A model generated the notes under the pieces. The model made no database searches, was not told the DNA's origin, and saw nothing but the letters and a program-made list of their open reading frames with translations. A DNA stretch of 64,000 nucleotides. Origin: Lathyrus oleraceus (taxonomy: Eukaryota; Streptophyta; Magnoliopsida; Fabales; Fabaceae). Shown here in pieces: positions 8,603-21,560 of this stretch (positions within the stretch are counted from its first letter, which is position 1; each line of letters begins with the position of its first letter). The stretch is from the NCBI RefSeq assembly GCF_024323335.1, contig NC_066581.1:460991197-461055196 (forward strand). The letters are read 5' to 3'. The position numbers and the translations under genes are program-made.

Positions 8603-11194
8603 AATATGATTTGTCCAATTCCTAAAATCGCATCAAAACACCAAAGAAATGACCATGAGATTCATCATAGGTCAAACAAAGTCAAAGGACCTTGGAGAAA
8701 AAATTTCATGATTTTTGGACATTTAAAAGTATTTTTAAACAATTAAGAACAAATGCAAAATCAATTAAATCATGAAAACTATTAATAATGATCCAAAAAA
8801 TAATTTTAATTCAGAATATGAAAGAGGAAAATATTTGGTGAAACTCTCATATTTTTTGGATCAATATTCATATTAATCTGAATTAATGAAAATAAAAAGA
8901 TTAAAATGAAAATTAAATGATCAGAAAAAATGTGGACCACTTGATCTCCCTCGTTAATTGAGGTGGCAGATCAAGTGGTCATAAGCGCGCAATCCACGAT
9001 ACGCCTGAGTCAGCGCGCCACAGGAAAGGTAATTCAAACTAACGCACAAGATTATTTCATTTCAAAAGGATCATGTGGCTCTGAATACGCCAACTCACCA
9101 CCGGAGCTACAACTCCGGTCTCCTTCTCAGGCGAGCCTCGTCGGACTGGTTCAGTCAAAACCATCACCAAAATTAAAAAGAAGGACATGATTTCAAAGTA
9201 AAAATGGCACTGAGCACGAATCTGACCTCAATTTATCCTAACTCTAAGTATATTGAGAGATACATGGAGTTGAAATTTGAGGTACATGAACTGAGTTGCT
9301 TCGATTTGGCCTCAAAGCAACTCAATCTTCTTGCCTACATTGGTAGGACTTCAGACAACCAAAGAATCAAGAGAAATGAGCAAGATTGAGAGAGAATCGA
9401 AGAGATTAAAATTTCTGGAAAATACCTTCAATGTAGGTCTGGATTCAGCTGTTCTTGCCTTAGCTCGTGCTTGATCTCACTCCAAATGCTTGCAGAAGAA
9501 GAATTGAATGCTCAAAAGGTCTTGGATCTTTGGAGTTTTGAATCTCAAAACAGTGAGAATTCTAACTCAATTTCAAGTGAAATTCTCAGGATTATCTTTG
9601 GAATGTGAGGGTTAGAGGTTGGGGATCAAAGCTGGCGTGCATGTGTATGAAATTCTGAGCATATGGAGCTCTATTTATAGCCAATTCAACTGATATTTGT
9701 ACACTTGAAGTGAACTTCCAAAATTAGCAATGTGTGATACATGAGTGCATGGGGGTGTGCAGGCCCATGAAATCACTCCATCTGATCCATAATTGAGTGT
9801 AAGCAAGGCTGAAGTCATGTTGGAATGCTAGGCAATTGTGCATGGATGTTTGAAGTTCAATCTTGCCAAATGATGATACCAGGTTCAAGCCATGCGCAGC
9901 TTATTCATTTCTTCTCCAAAATGGATGAAGTTGGACTTTCTGGAAAGTTTAGATCAAGAGGAACAACTTTCATGTTCAACACTTTTCCATTTGGAGCTTG
10001 GAACTTGAAGAATTTTGAGGTGGAAGTTTGGAAATTTTAACATATTGAAATTTTTTCTGTGTCAAGCCACATGTCTCAATATTCCACCTTGTTTAACTTT
10101 TTATATGAGCTTCAAATGAGAAACGTGTCTACATAAAAGTTGTATATCTCTAAAATAACTTCAAAATTGTCACAAATTTCATGTCATTTGGATTTGAAAT
10201 GAGAGAGTTATGCATTTTTGATGTTTGGAAAAATCACTTGATCAATGGTATGGGTCAAAAGTGACCTATAATGCAACCTCATATCACATGCTCAAAAAAG
10301 TTGAATTAGCTCTCACTCCAAACACAAAAGTTGAAGTAGACATCTTAAATTTGATTGTGAAACTTTGAAATCTTTTATATCATAAAAATTGAGCATGTTA
10401 TGGCCTTGGGAAGTTGACTTTCAAATTAGGGTTTAGACAAAATGACCTATAATGTATCAACATAAAAAATGATTTTCCAAGAAAAACTAGCTCTAGGTCT
10501 CAACATGAAAGTTGTTTGGAATGTCATTTAGAGTAATTTTTATGTTGGAATAATATTCATATGGTGAAAATGGTAGGAAATAGGGTCTAGGGAGACCCAG
10601 TTTTGATCAGATGAATTCATCTGGCCAACCACCATCAACCAACTTTCTAATCTTCAATTCTCTTGACTTTATAGGCTCATGGTAGATCATATACGCATAA
10701 GATGATGAATTTTGAATCTTCCCTTGAGAAATTTTATTAATTGGTGAGATAGATTATTGGAGAAGTTACTCAAGATACCTAGTCAAACTAGGGTTTCCAA
10801 GGCAAATTACCTTCAAACTCTTGAAGAAAACTTGATCAATATGACATGTAGAGATCATTGGGACTCATATATGATGTTTATGACCACCCTTGAATCAATC
10901 CATGGTTGTGCTCTTTGTCATAAAGGTCTCAAACCCTAGATATGAACTTGATAGATCAATGAAGATCATGCCCTACCTACAAAAGAGTTAGGCAAATGCA
11001 AAGACATATTTTTTGGTATTTTGGTTAGTGAAATGATAAAATACAAGTATGATACAATCACAAAGTGTTTGGTGATCTCTCCCAAAACAAACCCAATGAA
11101 AAAGGGGTAAGGAGGATGCCAAGGTATGCTCCCAATGTTAATGCTTATGATGAAATTGCATGAGGGATCTTAGGGTCAAAATTGGGGTCTTACA
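8603..11194 (-). repeat. G1 3' LTR, part right of the C1 insertion (LTR start on minus strand)
   Basis: The LTR begins at 11194 on the minus strand with TGTAAGACCCC and runs leftwards. It aligns with 26032-28057 up to about 10610; 10611-11194 has no counterpart in the truncated 5' LTR but matches the start of the G3 LTR at 35307 onward. A TATA-like element (minus TATAAATA) is at 9672-9679. Short open frames (8963-9190, 9204-9389, 9825-10040, 10757-10939) recur as decayed variants in the other LTR copies and look like chance. Confidence 0.88.
9672..9679 (-). promoter_or_regulatory. Probable TATA box in G1 3' LTR
   Basis: Minus-strand TATAAATA lies in the middle of the LTR. The same position is conserved in the other LTR copies (27114-27121, 36821-36828), which supports a U3 promoter. 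Confidence 0.55.
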
Positions 11195-11211
11195 ACTGCC
11201 CCTATTTAAGG
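11195..11211 (-). other. G1 polypurine tract
   Basis: On the minus strand CCTTAAATAGGGGCAGT abuts the LTR start TGTAAGACC. It is a short purine-rich tract in the position needed for plus-strand priming. Confidence 0.65.
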
Positions 11212-11761
11212 ACATTCTAACCGAGGAGCGAAGGTTAAAAGTCTTCATGCCGACTCAGTAGAATGGGCTTAAATAACAACATATAAAAACAAATTTTGGT
11301 CCCTAAGAGACCTCATGATGCATATGATATGAAATGCAAAAGTAAATTCTTTGCGGGGAAATATTGCCACAAAGGAAAAGAAATCAGAGAGACCGAAAGG
11401 CCACAGGAGTATAACGCATTTCGTAAGGGAAAACTCACTGGGGAGACCGAGACTCTAGGGGGATAAAAGAGTTATGTGTAGGCCAGACTACGACTTAAAA
11501 TTACTGGGGGACTTGAGGAATTCCATGCAACATGGAAAATACTCAGCCCGGGAAACAAAAACATCTGCAGGGGATACGAGTAAGTCAGGATAAAACTGAA
11601 GTACTTGAATCATGTAGGAAAAAGCGATTTCACTAAGGAAATGCGCACTCAACTCAATTGGGGAGAAATAAACTCCAACACAGTAGGAGAAGAAATCTAT
11701 TATTTACTACCTGTTACTGGGTAATGAGATAATAAAGATCTGACAGAGGAACATCCGTCAC

Positions 11762-12540
11762 CGGTTAGGATGAACATATCAAGGATGACTCGCTGAGGAT
11801 TCTAGGAGGGAGTATTCATTATCGGTTACTGGGTAAGAATAGCCTTGCTGGGGAAAACTGTAGAAAAATAGGATTTACAACTACCAATCACTGGGCAGAA
11901 GACCAAGGGTGAGAGTATCTGTCATCGGTTAGGATGAACATATCAAGGATAAACTCAACAGGGAAGAAAATCCGTCATCGGTTAGGATGAACATATCAAG
12001 GATAGACTTGCTTGGGATTGCCAAGGAGGATATCCATCATCGGTTAAGATGAACATATCAAGGATAAACCAACTGAACAAAAAGTAGGAATTACATCTAT
12101 CGAATGTTGGATAGAAGACCAATCAAAGAGAAAATTCGTCACCGGTTAGGATGAACATATTAAGGATAGACTCTGCGAGGAGATAAAATAGGAATTACAT
12201 TTATCAGTTACTGGATAGAATACCAAGAGAGAGAATCCGTCACGAGGTTAAAGTGAACATATCAAGGATCAACTCTACAGAGAGAACAAAAAACAGGATT
12301 TACAACTACCAGTTACTGGGTAGAAAACCGCAAAGAGAAGGAAACCCGTCATTGTTTAGGATGAACATATCAAGGATTAACTCTCTGGGGAACAAAAATA
12401 GGGATTACAACTACCTTTTTACTGGGTAGAATGCCAAAAAGAGAATATCCGTCATCGGTTAGGATGAACATATCAAGGATAGACTCAAGCAGGGGAGAGA
12501 AAGATATTTGTCACCGGTTAGGGTGAACATATCAAGGGTA
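11762..12540 (-). repeat. Tandem repeat block in G1 3' UTR
   Basis: Nine degenerate copies of GGTTAGGATGAACATATC start near 11762, 11925, 11979, 12040, 12142, 12244, 12353, 12455 and 12515. In the more regular part the spacing is about 100-110 bp. Between them a second motif, GTTACTGGGTAGAA, alternates. This is a decayed minisatellite inside the element. Confidence 0.85.
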
Positions 12541-14024
12541 TACTTCCTGGGGAAACAGATCCACTGGGACTCCACTGCTGGAAAAGCTGGGGTACTTTTG
12601 CCGGGTATTGGGCAAGAAGTAACAAACTGCAAACTAAGAAGACTATTGCCAGTTACTGGGCAATAGACTCTTAGGGGACTCAAAGCATCTATCTAGGTAA
12701 GAGCTAGAAAGAAACGGTCAATCAAGACTCAACCCATTGAGGACATAACCCAAGGGGAGCGATTCCATCCAGATGATTAACTAGGGAGGAAACTAAAATA
12801 ATAATCATCCATGAGGAAACAAACTCGGTGGGGGAAAGGAGAAAGGTTAAAGTCTTTCTACTTAAGGGGTTGACACTCTACAATTGAAGGAGGACAGACA
12901 CCAGATTCTGTATGGGGATAGAGTACCGCCATAACAAAGAATAATATCGAATGAATCAATCAAATATGATAATGCAAATCATGAAATTATATGAATGTGT
13001 ATGTATATGTATATATGATGATTATGCTGACAACATGATCATAAAGGATACAAAGGCGTCGCAAAGAATTTGAATTATCGATACAATCCTCGGTCAATCC
13101 ACAAAATATGGAGACAACTTCTGGAGAATAGAGAGATCAACATCCCAAAGGCTCAACCCTAGCTTGGGAAGGAGGAGATCTGCCGAGGAAAGAACATCAA
13201 ATCTGTGGGGAATTTTAGGCCAACACCATAAAAATGGGAGACAACCCTATATAGAATAATTAAATGCTGCTAAAACTCCAGGAGAAAAATCTGACTGGGA
13301 GCAAGTTGAATGGTGATTGGCGAGAAAACCAATGCAATCTACTAGGGAAGTCAACCATATCTACTAAAGATCAACCCTGCTGAGGAAACACAAACTCCGT
13401 TGGGGAAGGCAGAAACTCTGTCGGGGAAAAACAAACACACCGCAGGGAATCTGAATCAACCAACTCAGCTAGAAAAATAACGAAGCTCTGCTGCGGGAAC
13501 AAACACTCCACCGAGGAACTGAATCAACACAAACGTCCATACCCAAATGGTTAACTACTTGGGGAACCTCTAATATTTTGCACTTAAGGACTTGCTATCC
13601 ATTAAAATGCCGTTGATATTCTTTTTAATTGCTTTGAAAAATTCTTGCTTTTATATATTTATGAAAAACTGATTTTGATTAAAAATTTAATTTTCGAAAT
13701 GATCATAATAAAATTTAAGACTATTGGCTGAAGTAAATAAGAGTAGAAACAATTGGATAAAAGCTCAACTTTATTTAATGGGATAGTAGTCTGTAAATGA
13801 CAAGACTCTATAGATTTTTACAAAGTTGAAAATGGTAATTTACAATGGAAAAGGGTTACATTGAATACAAATGATCCTTAATCCTTCTACCAACTCTTGA
13901 TATCCATTGTGCTCTTGACCGCTACTAGGGTGATGAATTGATGTCAACCCTTATGCTCAATCAAATCTTCAAAACCTTGAAGATCAGCAGAATGCAGTTA
14001 CTTGCCACAATACCTAATTTTTGC

Positions 14025-14170
14025 ATAAGTTGCCCCAAGGTGGGGTACTTAACTTATCGGGAAATTCTTTCTGTTTTATGTCTCTAATTTTTGCCTGGAT
14101 CACCCTTTCGGGTTTTCGATCCACCGAGACGCTCATTTTTGCCTAAGCCGCCCTTTCGGGTTTTCAACTT
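14025..14170 (-). other. Hairpin array just after G1 pol
   Basis: Three inverted repeats lie side by side. ATAAGTT/AACTTAT (14025-14031 with 14051-14057) encloses CCCC/GGGG. GGATCA/CGATCC (14097-14102 with 14117-14122) and AAGCCG/CAACTT (14145-14150 with 14165-14170) each enclose CCC-TTTC-GGG as read on plus, which is CCC-GAAA-GGG in the RNA. In element sense each is followed by GCAAAAAT. G2 has the equivalent at 61429-61617. Confidence 0.75.
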
Positions 14171-14192
14171 AGCGAGCTGTTCTTTTCTTTTT

Positions 14193-17100
14193 TTAGGCGA
14201 AGTATTTCTTGACTGCATCTGCATTCACAGGACGAGTGAACTCTTCACCATCCATAGTTGTAAGTATCAATGCACCGCTTGAAAAGGCTCTCTTAACAAC
14301 ATATGGGCCTTCATAATTAGGAGTCCATTTTCCCCTAGAATGTGGTTTAAACGTCAAAATATTCTTGAGCACAAGGTCACCTTCTCTAAACACACGTTGT
14401 CTGACCATGACACATGGCAGTTAACCTTTTCCTTTCAATAAAATTCAACTGGTCAAACCTGGTATGACGCCATTCAGCCTCAGTCAACTTGGCTTCTATG
14501 AGCACACGCAATGAAGTAATCTCAACCTCTATAGGGAGCACTGCTTCCATACCATACACAAGAGAGAAAGGGGTTGCCCCTGTTGAAGTGAGGATCGATG
14601 TACGATACCCGTGTAAAGCATATGGGAGCATCTCATGCCAATCCTTGTATGTGACAACCATCTTCTGAATGATCTTCTTGATGTTCTTGTTTGCAACTTC
14701 AACAAACCCATTCATCTTGGGTCTGTAGGGAGAAGAATTGTGATGCGCAATCTTGAAGTCTTTACAAAGAGCTTCCACCATATTATTATTCAAGTTCGAT
14801 CCATTGTCAGTAATGATCTTGCTTGGCACACCATAACGACATATAATCTGATTCTTGATAAACCTTACAACAACTTGCTTGGTTACATTTGCATATGACG
14901 TCGCTTTAACCTATTTTGTGAAGTAGTCAATTGCCACCATTTGAAGCTTTGGGCTCAATCATCCCAATCATATCAATTCCCCACATGGAGAAAGGCCATG
15001 GGAAAGACATAACATTCAATAGTGTCGGAGGAACATGAATCTTATCAGCATATATTTGACACTTGTGGCATTTCTTCACAAACTTGCAACAGTCAGATTC
15101 CATTGTTAGTAAATAGTAACCTGCTCGCAACATCTTCTTCGCCATTGCATGTCCATTGGAGTGAGTACCAAAGGAACCTTCTTGCACTTCGGTCATCAAC
15201 AAATTTGCTTCGTGTCTATCCACGCATCTGAGCAAAACCATGTCGAAGTTTCTCTTGTATAGTATGTCACCGTTCAAGTAGAAATTACCGACTAATCTTC
15301 TCAAAGTCTTCTTATCTTTCAAAGATGCCCCAGGCGGGTAAATTTGACTTTGGAGGAAACATTTGATATCATAATACCACGACTTTTCGTCTTTGATTTC
15401 TTCAACAGCAAACACATGACTGGCCTATCAAGACACATTACAGATAAATTGGGAACTTCATTCCAATACTTCACCATAATCATTGATGCCAATGTTGCAA
15501 GAGCATCTGCCATCCGATTTTCATCTCGAGGGATATGATGAAACTCAACCTTTGTAAAGAAATTTGAAATCCTGCTTGCATAATCTCTATACGGTATCAA
15601 GCCGGGTTGATTTGTCTCCCATTCTCCTTTGATCTGATTCACAACCAAAGTTGAATCACCGAAGACATCCAAATACTTGATTATGAGATTCATGGCCTCT
15701 TCAAGCCCCATAATGCAAGCTTCATATTATGCCATGTTGTGTACACTTGAAAGTTAATCTAGCTGAGAATGGTAAATGCATGCCTTGAAGAGTAATAATC
15801 ACTACCCCAATGCCATTTCCATATTGATTAACAGCTCCATCAAATACCATGCCCCAACAGGAACCAGGTTCTGGCCCTTCTTCAAGCAATGGTTCATCAC
15901 AATCCTTCATTTTTAAGTACAAAATATCTTCATCAGGAAAATTATATTGCCCTAACTGATAATCTTCAATTGGTTGGTGAGCCAAATGGTCAGCCAAGAT
16001 ACTACCTTTGATTGCTTTCTGAGATCGGTATTCGATATCATACTCTGATAACAACATTTGCCAACGGGAAATCCTCCTAGTTAAAGTAGGCTTGTCAAAT
16101 ATATATTTGATTGGATCCATTTTGGATATCAACCAAGTGGTATGATTCAACAAATATTGGCACAGACGCTTAGCAGCCCAAGCCAATGCACAATAAGTCT
16201 TCTCAAGCATTGAATACCGAGTCTCACAGTCGGTGAACTTCTTACTGAGGTAGTAAATTGCAAATTCTTTCTTTCCAGTCTCATCTTGCTGACCTAGAAC
16301 ACATCCTATACTATCTTCTAGCACAGTCAAATACATGATCAACGGTCTTCCTTCAACAGGTGGAGACAAAATCGGAGGTTCAAGCAAATATTCCTTGATA
16401 CTGTCAAAAGCTTTTTCGCAGTCTTCGGTCCAATCACAAGACTGATCTTTCCAAAGAAGCTTGAATATAGGCACACATGTGGTAGTCATGTGGGAAATAA
16501 CTCTGGAAATATAATTCAATCGACCGAGAAAACCTCTGACTTGCTTCTCAGTTTTGGGCGCATATATCTCTCGTATTACTTTGACCTTGGCAGGATCAAC
16601 CTCAATACCCTTCTCGCTGACAATAAATCCCAACAACTTACCAGAACGAACACCAAAAGTACACTTATTGGGATTTAAGCAGAGTTTATACTTCCTCAAA
16701 CGCTGGAATGGCTTTAACAAATGCTTAACATGTTCCTCTTCATCAATCGATTTAGCAATCATATCATCGACATAAACTTCTATCTCTTTATGCATCATAT
16801 CATGAAAAAGAGTAGTCATTGCTCTTTGGTAAGTTGCACCAGCATTCTTTAAACCGAAAGGCATCACTCTATAACAGAATGTTTCCCAAGGTGTAATGAA
16901 TATGGTCTTCTCCATATCTTCGGATGCCATCTTGATCTGATTATATCCGGAAAATCCATCCATAAATGAAAAGACTTTGAATTTAGCAGTATTGTCTACC
17001 AACATATCAATGTGTGGAAGAGGAAAATCATATTTCAGACTGGCTTTATTCAAATCTCTATAGTTAACACACATGCGGACTTTTCCATCTTTCTTTGGTA

Positions 17101-17585
17101 CATGAACAATATTCGCCACCCACTGCGGATACTCAGCGGTTACAAGGAAACCAACATCAATCTACTTTTGCACTTCCTCTTTGATCTTCACAGCCATATC
17201 AAGATGCGTTCTTCTCAACTTCTGCTTGACTGGCGGGCATTTTTGTTTCAACGACAATCTATGCTCCATAATATCAGAATCTAACTCAGGCATTTCTTGA
17301 TAGGACCAAGAAAACACATATGAATACTCTCGAAGAAGATCAAACAACCCCTTCTTAACATCTGGACACAGTCGAGACCCAATCTTGACTTCCTTCACAT
17401 CATCCTCGGAACCCAAGTTGACTAGCTCAATCTACTCTTCGAACTGCTGAATGGTCTTTTCATCTTGCTCAAGAAGACGAGATAATTCATCACTCACTTC
17501 TACATAACTTTCCTCCTCGGCCTCGAACACAGGGAATTCAAAATTTGGAGAAGGATCATTGTATCCAATGGGGTTAGGAACCAAC
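14193..17585 (-). pseudogene. pol: G1 pol: RT, RNase H, archaeal-type RNase H, integrase (broken)
   Basis: This is the second exon, starting after the intron acceptor (17586-17587) and ending in DAVKKYFA before the stop at 14193. RT has YVDD at 16763-16774 and PFGLKNAGATYQRA. The first RNase H and connection follow, then a second RNase H around 15480-15870 (FDGAVNQYGN, FGDSTLVVNQ, DENRMADALA), a hallmark of the Tat/Ogre lineage. Integrase has the HHCC region (CHKCQIYAD) and TDNGSN. Breaks are: an in-frame TAG at 17162-17164, a frameshift and stop near 15735, a 1-base loss near 15420, a loss of roughly 17 bases near 14945 that removes integrase sequence after ASNG, and a loss of about 40 bases near 14410. 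It cannot make a working enzyme. Confidence 0.9.
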
Positions 17586-17839
17586 CTGCATAATGATTTG
17601 ATATTTTGATTTTAGAGAAGTGAATTTATGACCAAATATTATGCAGATGGACAATTATATTGTTTATTTATGTTTTTGTGATTACCATTTTCAGAATAAA
17701 GCAAAAAGTAAAAACAAACATCATAGATGTGGATGAATAAAATTAATTTTATTGATGATCAATTTGAAAATGCCCAAACAATGTTCACTTCTCCCTTAGG
17801 CATAGGAGAAGGATTTTAAAAACATATAAAAGCAATTAC
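17586..17839 (-). other. G1 Ogre-type intron between pro and RT
   Basis: The 254-nt intron on the minus strand has donor GTAATTGC at 17839 and acceptor ATTATGCAG ending at 17586. Joining the exons keeps the pol reading frame. The first bases of the donor also form the TAA that ends gag-pro in unspliced RNA. Introns of 258 and 255 nt sit at the same place in G3 and G2. Confidence 0.85.
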
Positions 17840-20800
17840 TTAGATTGATGCAAAATAGTAGGAATATCAATAGCAGTCCAATTGTTGAAAGCCTTTCCAT
17901 GCGTCACAAAATTGATGTAGTCTTCCTCTTCGTCATCCTCTAGCGCATTAGCTAAGTGTTGTTCATTTCCATGAATGAACCCTCCGCTACGGAAGCTAAG
18001 TTGCATATCTTCATATCTAACAGTTGATGATCCTTTCTGGAACCCCAAACCGGTTTTGCCTTTGTTGTCGGAGACCTCTACCATGCGCCCCCACTGATCA
18101 ACAGTACCTTCCTCAATAATCTTCTGGGCATCTTTTAATTAGGACATAGGTGCCCCCAACTCTCTTTTCAGCAGCAATAGATAAGGCTTGGACTGGAGTT
18201 CCAATCTCATCCTCAGCTTCAACATAAGAGAAAGATGACAAATGGCTAACCAATAGCGCCTTCTCTCCACCAACAATCACCAGCTTGCCATTCTTGACAA
18301 ATTTCAATTTTTGGTGCAACATGGAAGTAACATCTCCCGCCTCATGAATCCATGGCCTTTCTAATAAGCAACTATAGGCCGGGTGGATATCCATTACTTG
18401 AAAAGTAATCTAAAAATTACTTGGACCTATCTTGACTAGAAGGTCCACTTCACCAATTACCGTTTTGCGTGAACCGTCAAAAGCTTTGACGATTACACCG
18501 CTATACCTCATGCGTGCTCCTTGATAAGATAGCTTCGACAAAGTTGACTTCGGAAGCACATTCAGTGACGACCCAATGTCAACAAGCACATTTAACAAAG
18601 CATCCTCTTTGCAATTCATAGAAATATGCAAAGCCAAATTATGGTTTCTGCCCTCCTTAGGGAGTTCTTCGTTGCAAAAGCTCAGATTATTGTAAGAGGT
18701 GATGTTAGCCACAATGTGATCAAACTGATCCACAGTAACATCATGCTCTACGAACGCTTGTTCTAGAACTCTATGCAGTGCTTCTCTGTGCGCTTCATAA
18801 TTCATCAGCAGAGACAACACTGAGATTTTCGAGGGGGTTTAGAGCAGCTGCTCCACCATATTGAATTCACTTCTTTTGATTAGTCGGAGTACCTCATCAT
18901 CATCATTGGTTTTCAAATTGCTGGATTCACCAGACTTATCTTTTGAACAGCCAACTAGATTTATAACAGGCACTTCCACTTTCTTACCAACAATCGATTC
19001 TTCCTTATCCTTTGGGAACACCGGCCCAAACATTTGACCACTGCGGGTCACCTTTGTAACATCAGCAATGCTCACTACTGAACTAGTCGTAGGTAACGGG
19101 ACCTCTTGACCATTCTTCATCATTGTAGCATTATACTAATACGGCACAACTTTATCAGATGAATACGGGACTGGGCCCGCTAAGCGTATTACCAACGGCG
19201 ATACTGATATTCGACTATTGTTGTTACTGGAGTCATACTGGATTACCAACCGCTCTTGTTGCTTGGAAAAAGGCGCTATGACATTAACATCGCCATCTAT
19301 ATGACGGGATTGAACAATTTGGATCATGCCTTCATCCATCAGTCATTGGATGTCCCTTTTCACAACTTCATAACCCCTCGGGTTAACACTACAAACATCA
19401 CAAGCATCATGGTCGTGCTCGCATTCACTTACCATATAACATCCTTATGCATCTGCACTAAGGACCTCCTGATAAAACGCACATCAAAAACTTTGAATTC
19501 TCCAGGACAACCGTCCACCATACTCACAAAAGAGTTCCCATGAGCGGACAAAGGGTTTTCTTTCACATTTGGTGCACGGTCCTCAAAGGACACCATACCA
19601 CTCTTCATAAGCTTCTGAACCTCATACTTCAATGGATAACAATTTTCAATATCATGTCCGGGTGCTCCTTGATGAAAAGCACAACGGAGTTCAGGTTTAT
19701 ACCACCAAGGAAGTGGTTCTGGAATCTGCGGTGAGTTCCTTGGTTGAATTAAGTTCTTGAGAAATAACGAGGGATATAGCTCTGCATATGACATAGGAAT
19801 CGGGTCGAAAGATACCTTCTTCCTCTCAAATTTCTGTTGATGATGATTGTTGTTGGTATTGTTGTTTTTGTAGGTTTTTGTTCTTTGTTGCGGTTGTTGT
19901 TGTTGACGTTGTTGTTGTTGTTGAATTGGTGTTGCTTGTTGATTAGAAAATACCAGGATAACAGAAGATACTTGATGATGATGATGTTGACGGGACGTTG
20001 GGTTCCTTCTGTTCTAAGGCCTCTACTTCCTCCCACGGCTTATTGTGTTCGTCTCACTGTCTTTCTTCTTACCAAAATTATTGCCATACCTCTTGCTTGT
20101 TGACGCCTCATCTCTTGACAAACGTCCCCCTCGGACTCCTTCCTCAAGCCTCATCCCCATGTTTACCATTTTGGTAAAGTCACTGGGGGCACTATCAATC
20201 ATTTGTTCATAGTAAAATGAACTCAGAGTCTTCAAGAAGATCTTTGTCATCTCTTTTTCCTCCAAAGGAGGAGTGATCTGGGCAGCCAACTACCTCCATC
20301 GATGCGCATACTCTTTGAATGTCTCTTTGTCTTTCTGATACATAGACCTCAGTTGGTCTCTACTTGGTGCCATGTCCATGTTATACTTATACTGCTTGGT
20401 AAAAGCCTCCCCCAAGTCATTGAAAGTGCGAATCTAGCACTGTCCAATCCCATGTACCAATGGAGCGCAACACCAGTCAAACTATCTTGGAAGTAGTGAA
20501 TTAGAAGTTGATCATTATTAGTCTGAGTAGACATCTTGCGGGCGTACATCACAAGATGACTGAGCGGGCAAGAGTTCCCCTTATACTTTTCAAATTCAGG
20601 CACTTTGAACTTCACCGGGATCTTGACGTTGGGCACTAAGCACAACTCAACAACACTTTTTCCAAACAGGTCTTTACCTCTCAGCGTCTTCAATTCCTTG
20701 CGTAGCTCAAGAAACTGATCTTTCATCTCATCTATCTTCTCATAAACATCCGGACCCTCAGACGGCTCGGAATGATAGATGGTATCCTCTACGTGAGGCA

Positions 20801-21113
20801 AGGTGTGCATAACAGGAGGTGGCACGGACATGACCGGGCTAGATGCCGGCATGGAAGAAAAAGTAGGCGCAAAGCCTTCGGGCACAAAGTTGGACGGCAT
20901 CCCCCACGGGAATCCGACAGACGTAGTTGGAGCAAAGTGGGCGACAACAGCAGGCACGGTAGAGGCAGCCACCTCTGAAATAACAGTCCTCGCAGGAGGA
21001 GTTGCAGGCGTTGGAGAAGATTGACTCTGAGCGGCAAGAATTAACTCCATCATGGCAGTCAGGCGGGCGATCTCGTCCTTCAGCTCTCTGTTCTCTTGCT
21101 CTAAGTGCTCCAT
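17840..21113 (-). pseudogene. gag: G1 gag-protease (broken)
   Basis: The ATG at 21113 begins MEHLEQENRELKDEIARL, a coiled-coil start followed by a Pro/Ala/Val-rich linker and the capsid-like region (FEKYKGNSCPLSHLVMYARK). Further on is a knuckle-like CAFHQGAPGHDIENC near 19675. The protease region around 18580 reads VLVDIGSSLNVLP. The catalytic D-T/S-G has become D-I-G (18572-18580), which should inactivate it. Breaks include a frameshift near 20436, a TAG at 20290-20292, further stops near 18840 and 18410, and frame changes towards the 3' end. The last codons run into the intron donor at 17839. Gag would form the particle and the protease would mature it; this copy can do neither. Confidence 0.88.
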
Positions 21114-21274
21114 GATTTTCAGATGATTGGCTTGAGTATTGTACTGGTGAGTCAGCTTGGTTAAAGCACAGAAGAAACACCAATCAGAAATCTAGTGAAA
21201 ACCTGCTTATGCAAATGATGCATGAAATGCAATGCTTGATTACTTTTATTTTCAAGGAACTTACTATATCATTC

Positions 21275-21426
<152 letters not shown>

Positions 21427-21560
21427 ATATATTTAAATGGCAATTGCAACAATTTGATATGACCAAAAATCTCTTTTTATTTATATAAATTGGAAGGATT
21501 ACACTGAGTACAATTTCAGAAACCAAATGAAAAATACAAGAGAAAAGGAGACTAGTCATC

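Larger units (their letters stand above)
11212..14192 (-). other. G1 3' UTR, long and repeat-rich
   Basis: This is about 3 kb between the pol stop and the polypurine tract with no coding potential. Three layers are visible. Tandem repeats with the core GGTTAGGATGAACATATC lie at 11762-12540. Many scattered motifs resemble the PBS when read on the plus strand (for example 13394-13406, 13415-13427, 13485-13498). An array of hairpins follows the pol stop at 14025-14170. Long, fast-evolving 3' UTRs with tandem repeats are known for Ogre elements. Confidence 0.75.
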
